Made by a program: the position numbers and the translations under genes
The notes under the pieces: model-generated
Told to the model about the DNA's origin: nothing
Seen by the model: the letters and a program-made list of their open reading frames with translations, nothing else
The model's database searches: none
Part shown: positions 10,582 to 18,240 of the stretch, one piece after another
Layout: each line of letters starts with the position of its first letter
Numbering within the stretch: position 1 is the first letter of the stretch
Origin: Shinella sp. SUS2
GTDB lineage: Bacteria; Pseudomonadota; Alphaproteobacteria; Rhizobiales; Rhizobiaceae
Length of the DNA: 64,000 nt
NCBI RefSeq assembly: GCF_001262505.1
Contig: NZ_KQ410723.1
Coordinates: 248,001 to 312,000, forward strand
Direction: 5' to 3'

Positions 10582-11385
10582 ATGGCTGACGAACCTCTGA
10601 CCGCAACCGAACCGCCGCCCTTTCTCGAACGGGTGCGGCGGCAGTTGCGCGGGCTCTATTTCGGCCGCGACCGGGAGGCGATCCGTTTCCAGGTCACCAT
10701 GCTCTTCGTCGATATCGTGATCCTCGGTTTCTTCATCGCCGGCCCGTATCTGCGCACCGGGCCGGCCTACATCATCGTCGATTACGTCATCGCCGCCATC
10801 ATCGCCTTCGAGCTTGCCGCACGGGCGCTGATCGCGCCGAACCTGCGCTACTGGGCAACGCGGCCGATGACCTGGGTGGATATCGTCGTGCTCGGCACAC
10901 TGCTCTTTCCCAATCAGCTGCACAATTTCGCCTTCCTGCGTGTCCTGCGCATCTGGGCGATCAGCCAGAGCAAGCTGGTGACATTGCTGCTTCACCGCAT
11001 CGGGCAAGGCGAGAAGGAGGAGGTCATCCAGGCCTGCGTGAATTTCCTCGTCTTCCTCTTCCTCGTCACCGGCTTCGTCTACAGCAACTTCTTCTACAGC
11101 GCCGAGGGTTTCGAAGGCTTCGTCGACGCGCTCTATTTCTCCGTCGCGACCGTCACGACCACCGGCTTCGGCGACATCACCCTGCCCGGCACGCTGGGAA
11201 AGCTCACGTCCATCGTCACGATGATCATCGGCATTTCGCTCTTCGTCCGCCTCGCGCAGGCGATCGTGCGGCCCTACAAGGTGAACTTCCCTTGCCCGCA
11301 ATGCGGCCTCTCGCGCCACGAGACCGATGCCGTGCACTGCAAGGCCTGCGGCCATGTGCTGAACATTCCGAACGACGACACCTGA
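10582..11385 (+). CDS. Voltage-gated-type potassium channel with C-terminal zinc ribbon
   Basis: This 267-residue inner-membrane protein has several hydrophobic segments between residues 36 and 226. It has an S4-like stretch (FLRVLRIWAISQSK, 118-131), a pore helix, and the potassium selectivity filter TTTGFGD (192-198), followed by the last transmembrane helix. After the pore comes a short cytoplasmic tail with two C-x2-C pairs (Cys238/241 and Cys253/256), a zinc ribbon in place of the usual RCK/TrkA-N regulatory domain. It starts 43 bp after the FecR-TPR-barrel gene and may share its transcript. Ion-channel identity is strong; gating by zinc or redox state is speculation. Confidence 0.85.
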   Translation: MADEPLTATEPPPFLERVRRQLRGLYFGRDREAIRFQVTMLFVDIVILGFFIAGPYLRTGPAYIIVDYVIAAIIAFELAARALIAPNLRYWATRPMTWVDIVVLGTLLFPNQLHNFAFLRVLRIWAISQSKLVTLLLHRIGQGEKEEVIQACVNFLVFLFLVTGFVYSNFFYSAEGFEGFVDALYFSVATVTTTGFGDITLPGTLGKLTSIVTMIIGISLFVRLAQAIVRPYKVNFPCPQCGLSRHETDAVHCKACGHVLNIPNDDT

Positions 11386-11513
11386 ATCACCCTGTCTTGG
11401 CCCGCCGCGCCTGTTCCCGCAGGACGGGAAAGATGCTACTTTAGAAAAGTCGGAATAACCGACATATTGCATTGCAAGACCGTATTCTCCAAAGGGCCAG
11501 AGGGGAGCCGTCC

Positions 11514-11741
11514 ATGCGCAAGATCCTTGTTTCCATCGCCATTACTGCCATGTCCCTTGGTGCTTCCGCCGCACCGTCGCTCGCCGGCATGACGCCGGAC
11601 CCCGCGACGATCCGGTCGGCAAGCGCCGTCGAGCTTGCCACGCACTACTACGGCCATAAGCCGAAGTGCTTCTGGAAGAAGATCAAGAAATACGACTACT
11701 ACGGCAACCTCGTCATCAAGAAGGTGAAGGTCTGCCACTAG
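11514..11741 (+). CDS. Small secreted protein of unknown function (75 aa)
   Basis: Not recognised as a named family. A clear signal peptide (MRKILVSIAITAMSLGASA...) is followed by an approximately 50-residue mature part. Its C-terminal half is rich in Lys and Tyr and carries two cysteines (KPKCFWKKIKKY ... VKVCH) that could form a disulfide in the periplasm. GGGGAG lies 6-7 nt before the ATG, supporting translation. I have seen similar short Cys-Lys-Tyr tails in other rhizobial genomes, but no function is known to me. It is separated from the upstream channel gene by about 130 bp. Confidence 0.7.
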   Translation: MRKILVSIAITAMSLGASAAPSLAGMTPDPATIRSASAVELATHYYGHKPKCFWKKIKKYDYYGNLVIKKVKVCH

Positions 11742-11875
11742 GCGCCTTGCCGGCCACGGTTGGGGAACCGCCGCCGGACAAGACCTGAAAACACTGCCGC
11801 AACGGGCAGGACGGAGCAGTCGTCCTTCCGAGCGTGGGGCATGCGCTACAGGCGGCTGGAGGTTTCCGCGCTTCT

Positions 11876-11960
11876 TCGAAGCACGAAAACACTCCAGCGT
11901 CTTGTTTTCACACGATTGCGGGCGCAAAACCGCTTCAGCGCTTTTGCTGGAATTGTTTGG
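11876..11960. repeat. Rhizobial intergenic palindromic repeat (type GCAAAACCGCT)
   Basis: The segment ATTGCGGGCGCAAAACCGCT is followed by a complementary CGCTTTTGCTGGAATTG. The same module occurs near 61586-61620 (CCGGACGCAAAACCGCTGCG then CGGTTTTGCCGGAATCG) and a degenerate form near 22045-22093. These are dispersed intergenic elements common in Rhizobiaceae. This copy fills the gap before coaBC. Confidence 0.65.
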
Positions 11961-11968
11961 GACCCACC

Positions 11969-13174
11969 ATGTCGCTTGCTGGAAAACGCATCCTCCTCGT
12001 CATGTCCGGCGGCATCGCCGCCTACAAGAGCCTCGACCTGATCCGCCGGCTGCGCGAGCGCGGCGCCGAGGTTCGTCCGGTCATGACGGCGGGCGCGCAG
12101 CAATTCGTCACGCCGCTTGCCGTCGGCGCGCTTTCGGCCGGCCATGTCTATACCGACCTCTTTTCCCGCGAAGACGAACAGGATGTCGGGCATATCCGGC
12201 TGGCGCGCGATTGCGACCTCATCGTCGTCGCCCCCGCCACGGCCGATCTCATGGCGAAGATGGCGAACGGCCTCGCCGACGACCTTGCCTCCACGGTGCT
12301 GCTCGCCACCGACCGGCCGGTGCTGCTGGCTCCTGCCATGAACCCGAAAATGTGGTCGCATCCGGCGACCCGGCGCAATGTCGAGACGCTGCGGGGGGAC
12401 GGGCTTGCCTTTGTCGGCCCCAATGCCGGCGAGATGGCGGAGGGCGGCGAAGCCGGCCTTGGGCGCATGGCCGAACCGCTCGAGATCGTCGCAGCGGTGG
12501 AAGGCCTGCTCGATGGCGGCGCAAGGCCGCTGGCCGGCCGCAAGGCCGTCGTTACGTCCGGGCCGACCCATGAGCCTATCGACCCCGTGCGCTACATCGC
12601 GAACCGCTCCTCCGGCCGGCAGGGCCACGCCATCGCCGCAGCGCTCGCCCGGCTCGGAGCCGAGGTGACGCTGGTGTCCGGCCCCGTCACGCTCAGCGAT
12701 CCGCCGGGCGTCAAGGTGGTGAAGGTCGAGCGGGCGGACGAGATGCTGCAGGCGGTCCTCGGCGTACTGCCCGCGGATATCGCCGTCATGGTCGCGGCCG
12801 TCGCCGACTGGCGCGTGGCAACACCGAACAGCGAGAAGATCAAGAAGCAGCCGGGCGAAGGGCCGCCCCCGCTGATGCTCGCCGAGAACCCGGATATCCT
12901 GAAGACCGTCGGCCATCATGCCAAACGCCCGAAGGTCGTCGTCGGCTTTGCCGCCGAGACGCAGGATGTCGAGAGCAACGGCCGCGTGAAGTTGCAAAAG
13001 AAGGGCGCCGACCTCATCGTCGCCAACGACGTCTCGCCGGAAACGGGCATCATGGGCGGCACGCGCAACAGCGTGAAGTTGATCACCGCCGGCGGCGTCG
13101 AGCAATGGCCGGATCTTTCGAAGGACGACGTCGCCGGTCGCCTTGCCGGCTGGATTGCCGAACGGCTTACTTGA
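11969..13174 (+). CDS. coaBC: Bifunctional phosphopantothenoylcysteine synthetase/decarboxylase CoaBC
   Basis: This enzyme performs two coenzyme A biosynthesis steps: CTP-dependent ligation of cysteine to 4'-phosphopantothenate (CoaB) and FMN-dependent decarboxylation (CoaC). At 401 residues it has full length. The CoaC half shows the FMN site SGGIAAYK, the active-site His in HIRLARDCD, the APATADLMAKMANG segment and PAMNPKMW. The CoaB half begins about residue 188 with VVTSGPTHEPIDPVRYIANRSSG. One oddity: the substrate-clamp motif that reads ACGDxGxGRM in E. coli reads AEGGEAGLGRM here, with no Cys. The start at 11969 is fixed by MSLAGKRILL aligning with family N-termini. Confidence 0.94.
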   Translation: MSLAGKRILLVMSGGIAAYKSLDLIRRLRERGAEVRPVMTAGAQQFVTPLAVGALSAGHVYTDLFSREDEQDVGHIRLARDCDLIVVAPATADLMAKMANGLADDLASTVLLATDRPVLLAPAMNPKMWSHPATRRNVETLRGDGLAFVGPNAGEMAEGGEAGLGRMAEPLEIVAAVEGLLDGGARPLAGRKAVVTSGPTHEPIDPVRYIANRSSGRQGHAIAAALARLGAEVTLVSGPVTLSDPPGVKVVKVERADEMLQAVLGVLPADIAVMVAAVADWRVATPNSEKIKKQPGEGPPPLMLAENPDILKTVGHHAKRPKVVVGFAAETQDVESNGRVKLQKKGADLIVANDVSPETGIMGGTRNSVKLITAGGVEQWPDLSKDDVAGRLAGWIAERLT

Positions 13175-13988
13175 CGAGGGCGAGACGCCCTTCCATCGCC
13201 TGTGCCGGCCGGCCGGCGGGAGAGAAGATGCGCACGTCGACGCCGTTTTCGCCGAGCACGACGGCGCTGCCATCGGGGATTTCCACCCAGGCTTCCGTAT
13301 CGTCGTTCAGCGGCTCGGAGACCAGGCAATAGCCGCCCGTCGCACCCATTGGCGCGGCGTAGAGCGTCGGCGCGGCGTAGTCCGTCGCATACCGCACCGC
13401 ATAGAGCTGGTCGCCATCGGTGAAGGCGGCGGTGAAGCGCACGAGCACGCGGCGCTCCAGATGGGCGGCGAGCCGTTCGACGAAGGCGATCGTCTCGGCC
13501 ATCGCGCCGAGCGGGTCGCGGGCAAGGCCGAACTGCAGGGCGAGCAGGAAGAGCAGCTCGGAATCCGTCGAGCCGGTGCGGGCCATGTAGAGGTCGTTGT
13601 CGAGCATGGTTTCGAGCGGCCGGCGCAGATGCTCGAAGTCGGCGATCTGGCCATTGTGCATGAAGGACCAGATGCCGTTGACAAAGGGATGGCAATTGTC
13701 GCGCCGCGTTCCGCCGCCGGTTGCGGCCCGCACATGGGCAAGGAACAGCGGCGAGCGCACCTGGCTGGCAATACTGCGCAGGTTGCAATCCGACCAGGCG
13801 GGCAGGATGTCGCGGTAGCGGCCGGGCTCCGCGCGCTCGCCATACCAGGCGATGCCGAAACCGTCGCCATTGGTCGCCGTCTTGGCACGGGTGGCGCAGT
13901 GGGATTGCTCGATCAGCGAATGGGCAGGCGAGGACACCAGTTCCTCAAGGAAAAGCGGCTCTCCACGATAGGCTGCCCAACGGCACAT
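13167..13988 (-). CDS. Class II glutamine amidotransferase (YafJ/EgtC-like)
   Basis: This 273-residue Ntn-hydrolase-type glutaminase has Cys immediately after the initiator Met (M-C-R-W-A-A-Y), the nucleophile expected after Met removal. Further family motifs are GDGFGIAWY, AHVRAATGG and the N-G-x-W-x-F-M-H-N-G-Q-I segment. The protein is stand-alone, with no synthase domain attached. In EgtC it hydrolyses gamma-glutamyl amides, but no ergothioneine genes are nearby, so the substrate is unknown. It converges on coaBC with an 8 bp tail overlap and is divergent from the pirin gene. Confidence 0.88.
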   Translation of the reverse strand: MCRWAAYRGEPLFLEELVSSPAHSLIEQSHCATRAKTATNGDGFGIAWYGERAEPGRYRDILPAWSDCNLRSIASQVRSPLFLAHVRAATGGGTRRDNCHPFVNGIWSFMHNGQIADFEHLRRPLETMLDNDLYMARTGSTDSELLFLLALQFGLARDPLGAMAETIAFVERLAAHLERRVLVRFTAAFTDGDQLYAVRYATDYAAPTLYAAPMGATGGYCLVSEPLNDDTEAWVEIPDGSAVVLGENGVDVRIFSPAGRPAQAMEGRLALVK

Positions 13989-14264
13989 GACGCTACTCTC
14001 GCTTTCGAAGACCGGCACGAACCGGTGATGGACCCGACGCATTAACCATGGCACTGCCCGGATTTTCAACGCAAATGGGTAAAATTGCGTTAACGAATGT
14101 AAACGGGCCGAAACCATGCGTGTCATTATGATGACAGCAGCAAAGGGCGCAGTTTCCGGCGGAACATGCGTTTTGTGAACGGTCCGTTTCCCGGGTGCCG
14201 GATTTCGTGAACAATGACCGGGGCGTATAAGGGCTGCAAGCAACCCGACCGAAAGGACCTCCCG

Positions 14265-15176
14265 ATGTCCATACGCCCCGTCAAGCACGAAAGCATCGCC
14301 CAGCCGACCATGGAAGGCGCCGGCGTCAAGCTGCACCGCGTCTTCGGGTTCGGTGATCCCTCGATGACCGATCCCTTCCTGATGATGGACGATTTCCGCA
14401 ACGACAACCCTGCGGACTACATCCGCGGCTTCCCTTGGCACCCCCATCGCGGCATCGAGACCATAACCTATGTGCTGGCCGGTACCGTGGAACACGGCGA
14501 CAGTCTCGGCAACAACGGCGTCATGGGTGCCGGCGACGTGCAGTGGATGACTGCCGGCAGCGGCATCCTGCACCAGGAAATGCCGCGCGGCGACTTTGCC
14601 GGCAAGATGCACGGTTTCCAGCTGTGGGCCAACCTGCCCTCCTCGCTGAAAATGACCGCGCCGCGCTACCAGGATATCAAGTCCACCGACATCCCCGTCG
14701 TCGTCGATGACGACGGCACGGCGGTGCGCATCATCAGCGGCAGCTTCTGGGGCCGGAGCGGGCCGGTTGACGGCATCGCCGCCGAACCGGTCTATCTTGA
14801 CGTTTCCGTACCGCCGGGCAAGCGCAAGGTGCTGCCCGTCGACACCTACCGCTCCGCCTTCGCCTATATCTTCGCCGGTTCGGGCACCTTCCGCGATGCC
14901 TCCAAGCCGTTCGGCGTGAAGGTGGAGAAGGAGTACCAGGGCGAGGAGCTGAACATTCGCGATCTCTCCGGCAACCGCACGCTCGTGGTCTTCGACACGG
15001 GCGACGAGGTGACGGTTCAGGCTGGCGAGAAGGGCATCCGCTTCCTGCTCGTTACCGGCAAGCCGATCCAGGAGCCCGTCGCCTGGCATGGTCCGATCGT
15101 GATGAACACGCGCGAGGAGCTGCAGCAGGCGATGCGCGAACTGCAGAACGGCACCTTCGTCAAGCCGGCGCATTGA
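14265..15176 (+). CDS. Pirin family bicupin protein
   Basis: This 303-residue protein has two cupin folds. The metal site in the N-terminal cupin is visible as F-P-W-H-P-H-R-G-I-E-T-I, followed by VEHGDSLGN and the strongly conserved G-D-V-Q-W-M-T-A-G-S-G-I-L-H-Q-E. Pirins are iron-binding, and some have quercetin dioxygenase activity or act as redox-linked partners; which applies here is not knowable from sequence. GAAAGGA precedes the ATG at 14265 by a good distance. It is divergent from the amidotransferase gene, with a 276 bp gap that probably contains both promoters. Confidence 0.92.
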   Translation: MSIRPVKHESIAQPTMEGAGVKLHRVFGFGDPSMTDPFLMMDDFRNDNPADYIRGFPWHPHRGIETITYVLAGTVEHGDSLGNNGVMGAGDVQWMTAGSGILHQEMPRGDFAGKMHGFQLWANLPSSLKMTAPRYQDIKSTDIPVVVDDDGTAVRIISGSFWGRSGPVDGIAAEPVYLDVSVPPGKRKVLPVDTYRSAFAYIFAGSGTFRDASKPFGVKVEKEYQGEELNIRDLSGNRTLVVFDTGDEVTVQAGEKGIRFLLVTGKPIQEPVAWHGPIVMNTREELQQAMRELQNGTFVKPAH

Positions 15177-15231
15177 CGCGCGGCCGCGAAACCCTATCCT
15201 TCCGCCCTGTCCCGCGGCGGAAGGATAGACC

Positions 15232-15636
15232 ATGCGGATCGACGGCCAATGCCATTGCGGCTTCGTCACCTACGAAGCGGAGATCGACCCCGAGGCGGTC
15301 TCCATCTGTCATTGCACGGATTGCCAGCGGCTGACCGGCTCGCCCTACCGCGTCACCGCGAGCCTTCCGAAGGACGCCCTGCGCCTCACCGGCAATCCGC
15401 CGAAACTCTACACGAAGACGGCCGAGAACGGCCGCAAGCGCCTGCAGTATTTCTGCCCCGAATGCGGTTCGCCGCTGTTCACGACAGGCACGGGCACCGA
15501 TGCTGCAACGTGGGGCATCCGCTGGGGCAGCATCAACCAGCGCGCCGCGCTTTCCCCGAAAAGCCAGATCTGGTGCCGCTCGGCCCTCGACTGGTTCGGA
15601 GAAGCGACGGCGCTTCCCGGCGTCGCGACGGATTGA
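15232..15636 (+). CDS. GFA (glutathione-dependent formaldehyde-activating) family protein
   Basis: A 134-residue zinc protein of the Mss4-like fold. The zinc-ligand cysteines are all present: Cys7/Cys9, Cys26/Cys28/Cys31 (ICHCTDCQR) and Cys75/Cys78 (FCPECGSPLF). Founding members were described as accelerating glutathione-formaldehyde adduct formation, but most paralogues have no proven activity. It is followed after 3 bp by the AraC-type regulator on the same strand, so the two are likely co-transcribed. Confidence 0.88.
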   Translation: MRIDGQCHCGFVTYEAEIDPEAVSICHCTDCQRLTGSPYRVTASLPKDALRLTGNPPKLYTKTAENGRKRLQYFCPECGSPLFTTGTGTDAATWGIRWGSINQRAALSPKSQIWCRSALDWFGEATALPGVATD

Positions 15637-15639
15637 ACC

Positions 15640-16434
15640 ATGGCGACGGAGCGTTTCCAGATCGTGCGAACGGGCCTCGACGGTATCGAGGCGGTCTTTG
15701 CCGACAGCCGACATACCTTCGCGCGCCATACGCACGAGACCTACGGCATCGGTCTCATCGAACGCGGTGCGCAGAAATCGGCGAGCGGGCGCGGGCTGGT
15801 GGAGGCAGCGGCCGGCAACACGATTACCGTCAATCCGGGCGAGGTGCATGACGGCGCGCCAATCGGCGGCGCCGCGCGTGCCTGGCACATGCTCTACCTG
15901 CAGCCCGCGCTCGTCCAAGCGGCCGCCGAGGATATTTTCGAAGGGCGACCGCGCGAGGAATTCTACGCGCCGGTGCTGGAGGACGGGCGCATTGCGGGCC
16001 TGGTTTCGAGGCTGCTCACCCTGCTTCTCGACGCAAGCGCCGGCGCGCTCGGCCGCGAAGAACAGCTTCTCCTGCTGCTTGCCGCCGTGCTGCGCGAACA
16101 GGCGCCGCGGCAGGACGGTCCCGCGGCGATCGGCCGTGCCCGTGACCGGCTCGACGGCGATCCGGCCTCGGCCGTGACGCTGGAAAACCTTGCCAGCGAG
16201 TGTGGGCTCGGCCGCTTCCGGCTGGTGCGCGATTTTGCCCGCCTCACCGGCCTGACACCGCATGCCTACCTGCTCCAGCGCCGCACCGAGCTTGCCCGGC
16301 GGCTGATTGCTTCCGGCACGCCGCTCGCCGAGGCAGCGATTGCGTCCGGCTTTGCCGACCAGAGCCACATGACGCGCAATTTCCCCCGCCGCTACGGCTA
16401 CACACCCGGCACCTATCTCGCCGCCCGCGCCTGA
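15640..16434 (+). CDS. AraC family transcriptional regulator with cupin sensor
   Basis: This 264-residue regulator has an N-terminal cupin (HTFARHTHETYGIGLIERG near 25-45) and a C-terminal pair of helix-turn-helices (about 170-264, including TLENLASECGLGRFRLVRDF and ASGFADQSHMTRNFPRRYG). The arrangement is typical of AraC proteins that sit beside a LysE-type exporter. The LysE gene follows 85 bp downstream, and I infer it is the target. The effector is unknown. Confidence 0.9.
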   Translation: MATERFQIVRTGLDGIEAVFADSRHTFARHTHETYGIGLIERGAQKSASGRGLVEAAAGNTITVNPGEVHDGAPIGGAARAWHMLYLQPALVQAAAEDIFEGRPREEFYAPVLEDGRIAGLVSRLLTLLLDASAGALGREEQLLLLLAAVLREQAPRQDGPAAIGRARDRLDGDPASAVTLENLASECGLGRFRLVRDFARLTGLTPHAYLLQRRTELARRLIASGTPLAEAAIASGFADQSHMTRNFPRRYGYTPGTYLAARA

Positions 16435-16519
16435 ACGGCCTGCATCCCGCAATTTCGTTCAAGACCCGCGCCGCCCGTCCGGTATTCCCTGCCGTCTTTC
16501 AAGCCGCATGGAACCAGAC

Positions 16520-17137
16520 ATGACTTCCGAATTCCTCATTACTTCGCTCGTCGTCATCCTTTTGCCCGGCACCGGCGTGATCTATACGCTGGCGCTCGGC
16601 ATCAGCGGCGGGTTCCGCGCTGCTGTTCTGGCCGCCTTCGGCTGCACGCTCGGCATCATCCCGCATATCCTCGCCAGCGTCGTTGGCCTCGCCGCCGTGC
16701 TGCATGCCAGTGCGCTCGCCTTCGAGGTGCTGCGCTATATCGGCGTCGCCTATCTCCTGTTCATCGCCTGGAGCCTGCTGAAGGACAGCAATGCGCTGGA
16801 TGTCGGGCCGGAGCAGGCACCGGTCGGCGGCGCGGCAAGGATCGTGCGCAAGGGCATCTTCACCAACATCTTCAATCCGAAGCTCTCGCTGTTCTTTCTC
16901 GCCTTCCTGCCGCAGTTCATCCCGGCGGGCACTTCCGGCGATGCCACCGGACAGATGCTCTTCCTCGGCGGCATCTTCATGGCGCTCACCTTCCTTGTCT
17001 TCGTCGGCTATGGAGCGCTTGCCGCCGGCCTGCGCCGGCAGGTGCTGAGCCGGCCGGCGGTCATCGTCTGGATGCAGCGCAGCTTCGCCGCCGCCCTCGG
17101 CCTCATGGGCCTCAGGCTTGCACTCGCCGACCGGTAA
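16520..17137 (+). CDS. LysE/RhtB family amino-acid exporter
   Basis: An integral inner-membrane exporter of 205 residues with about six hydrophobic segments. The N-terminal family motif L-P-G-T-G-V-I-Y-T corresponds to the LysE P-G-P sequence, and the mid-protein motif N-I-F-N-P-K-L-S-L-F is present. I prefer the ATG at 16520, which has GGAA about 6 nt upstream; an in-frame ATG at 16508 would add four residues. It lies downstream of an AraC-type regulator, suggesting induction by its own substrate. The substrate (amino acid, homoserine lactone or other) is not evident. Confidence 0.9.
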   Translation: MTSEFLITSLVVILLPGTGVIYTLALGISGGFRAAVLAAFGCTLGIIPHILASVVGLAAVLHASALAFEVLRYIGVAYLLFIAWSLLKDSNALDVGPEQAPVGGAARIVRKGIFTNIFNPKLSLFFLAFLPQFIPAGTSGDATGQMLFLGGIFMALTFLVFVGYGALAAGLRRQVLSRPAVIVWMQRSFAAALGLMGLRLALADR

Positions 17138-17163
17138 CGGCCTGAGCGGGCTGCCGACCGGTC

Positions 17164-17967
17164 CTAAAGAGCGTGAAAATGATGCAGCGGGCCGTGGCCG
17201 GAGCCGACGGTCAGCGCATCCGACATGCGCACGGCACCGGCGATGAAGCGCTTGGCCGCCGCCACGGCATCGGGGAGCGCCAGTCCCTTGCCGAGTTCGG
17301 CTGCGATTGCGCTCGACAGGGAACAACCGGTGCCATGCGTGTTGCGTGTCAGCACCCGCACACCCTCGAACCAGTGCAGCCGGTCTGGCGTCGCGAGCAC
17401 GTCGGGGCTCTCGCTGCCCGGCAGATGACCGCCCTTCAGCAGCACCGCCTTCGGCCCGAAGCCAAGCAGCCGCCTTGCCTGGTCCTCCATACCAGCCCGG
17501 TCCACGGCCTCCGCCTCGCCCAGGAGGGCGGCCGCCTCCGGCAGGTTCGGCGTCAGCACGCTTGCGCGCGGCAGCAGCTGGCGCGTCAGTGCGGCGACGG
17601 CCTCCTGCGCCAGGAGCGAAGCCCCGCCCTTGGCAACCATGACCGGATCGAGCACGATGGGCACATCACGATGCGGCGAGAGGGCAGCGGCCACGGCTTC
17701 GGCGATCTCTGCCGAGGCGATCATGCCGATCTTCACCGCATCCACCCGGATATCGACGAAAACCGCGGCGATCTGCGCCGCCACGAAGCCGGGCGGCACC
17801 AGATGCACGCCGGAAACGCCTTGCGTATTCTGCGCCGTCAGGGCCGTCAGGGCCGCCATACCGTAAGCACCGCGCGCGGCAAACGTCTTGAGATCCGCCT
17901 GTATGCCCGCGCCGCCCGAGGGGTCGGAGCCCGCGATCGAGAGAATGTTTGCGATTGTGTCGGCCAT
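17164..17967 (-). CDS. thiD: Hydroxymethylpyrimidine/phosphomethylpyrimidine kinase ThiD
   Basis: This ribokinase-fold enzyme phosphorylates HMP and HMP-P in the pyrimidine branch of thiamine synthesis. It has 267 residues. The N-terminal IAGSDPSGGAGIQADLKTF, the LDPVMVAKGG motif and the anion-hole N-T-H-G-T-G-C-S are all present. AAGGAGG lies a few bases before the ATG. A TPP riboswitch precedes it at 18025-18098, so expression should fall when thiamine pyrophosphate is plentiful. No other thi gene is adjacent, so thiD is a separate member of the thiamine regulon. Confidence 0.96.
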   Translation of the reverse strand: MADTIANILSIAGSDPSGGAGIQADLKTFAARGAYGMAALTALTAQNTQGVSGVHLVPPGFVAAQIAAVFVDIRVDAVKIGMIASAEIAEAVAAALSPHRDVPIVLDPVMVAKGGASLLAQEAVAALTRQLLPRASVLTPNLPEAAALLGEAEAVDRAGMEDQARRLLGFGPKAVLLKGGHLPGSESPDVLATPDRLHWFEGVRVLTRNTHGTGCSLSSAIAAELGKGLALPDAVAAAKRFIAGAVRMSDALTVGSGHGPLHHFHAL

Positions 17968-18024
17968 CTCGCCTCCTTTCGGCAGGGGTGGCCTCGGGGT
18001 GGCTGCGATGCGGCACCCGTTCGA

Positions 18025-18098
18025 CTCCCTCCGCCGGCATGATCCGGTTCAGGTTCAAAGGGTGCTTCTCAGCCCGCCTTCCGGCGGACGCCCCTGTC
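18025..18098 (-). promoter_or_regulatory. TPP riboswitch (THI element) controlling thiD
   Basis: Read on the minus strand, the conserved THI-box core is nearly textbook. It has an ACAGGGG 5' arm, GGCTGAGA, then ACCCTTTGAACCTGA, CCGGATCATGCCGGCG and a closing GAGGGA. The element ends about 57 nt before the thiD start, whose strong AAGGAGG is the plausible target for ligand-dependent masking. No T-tract terminator is visible between them, which favours translational over transcriptional control. Confidence 0.95.
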
Positions 18099-18177
18099 TT
18101 AAACAAGTTTTCGCAAATGACGCGGCGCCTGTCACGCCGAAAGTGGCGTCCAGGAGCGTTTGCCCCCGGCGCCATGC

Positions 18178-18206
18178 ATCCTTCTCCCTATCCGCGGGGA
18201 GAAGGC
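18178..18206. repeat. Rhizobial CTTCTCCCC palindrome (single copy)
   Basis: CTTCTCCC - TATCCGC - GGGGAGAAG forms a hairpin between the riboswitch and the end of prfC. The same core occurs at 31471-31496 in a larger, tandem form. It is a dispersed intergenic element and may also act as a transcript end for prfC. Confidence 0.7.
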
Positions 18207-18240
18207 GACCGATGGATTCGCAGGCAGGTAACCCGCCCAA

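Noticed and set aside
8989..11472. A long open frame (over 800 codons) on the minus strand opposite the FecR-barrel and channel genes
   Set aside because: GC-rich antisense shadow: no domain, low-complexity His/Arg/Gly composition, no ribosome site; the plus-strand genes have clear motifs.
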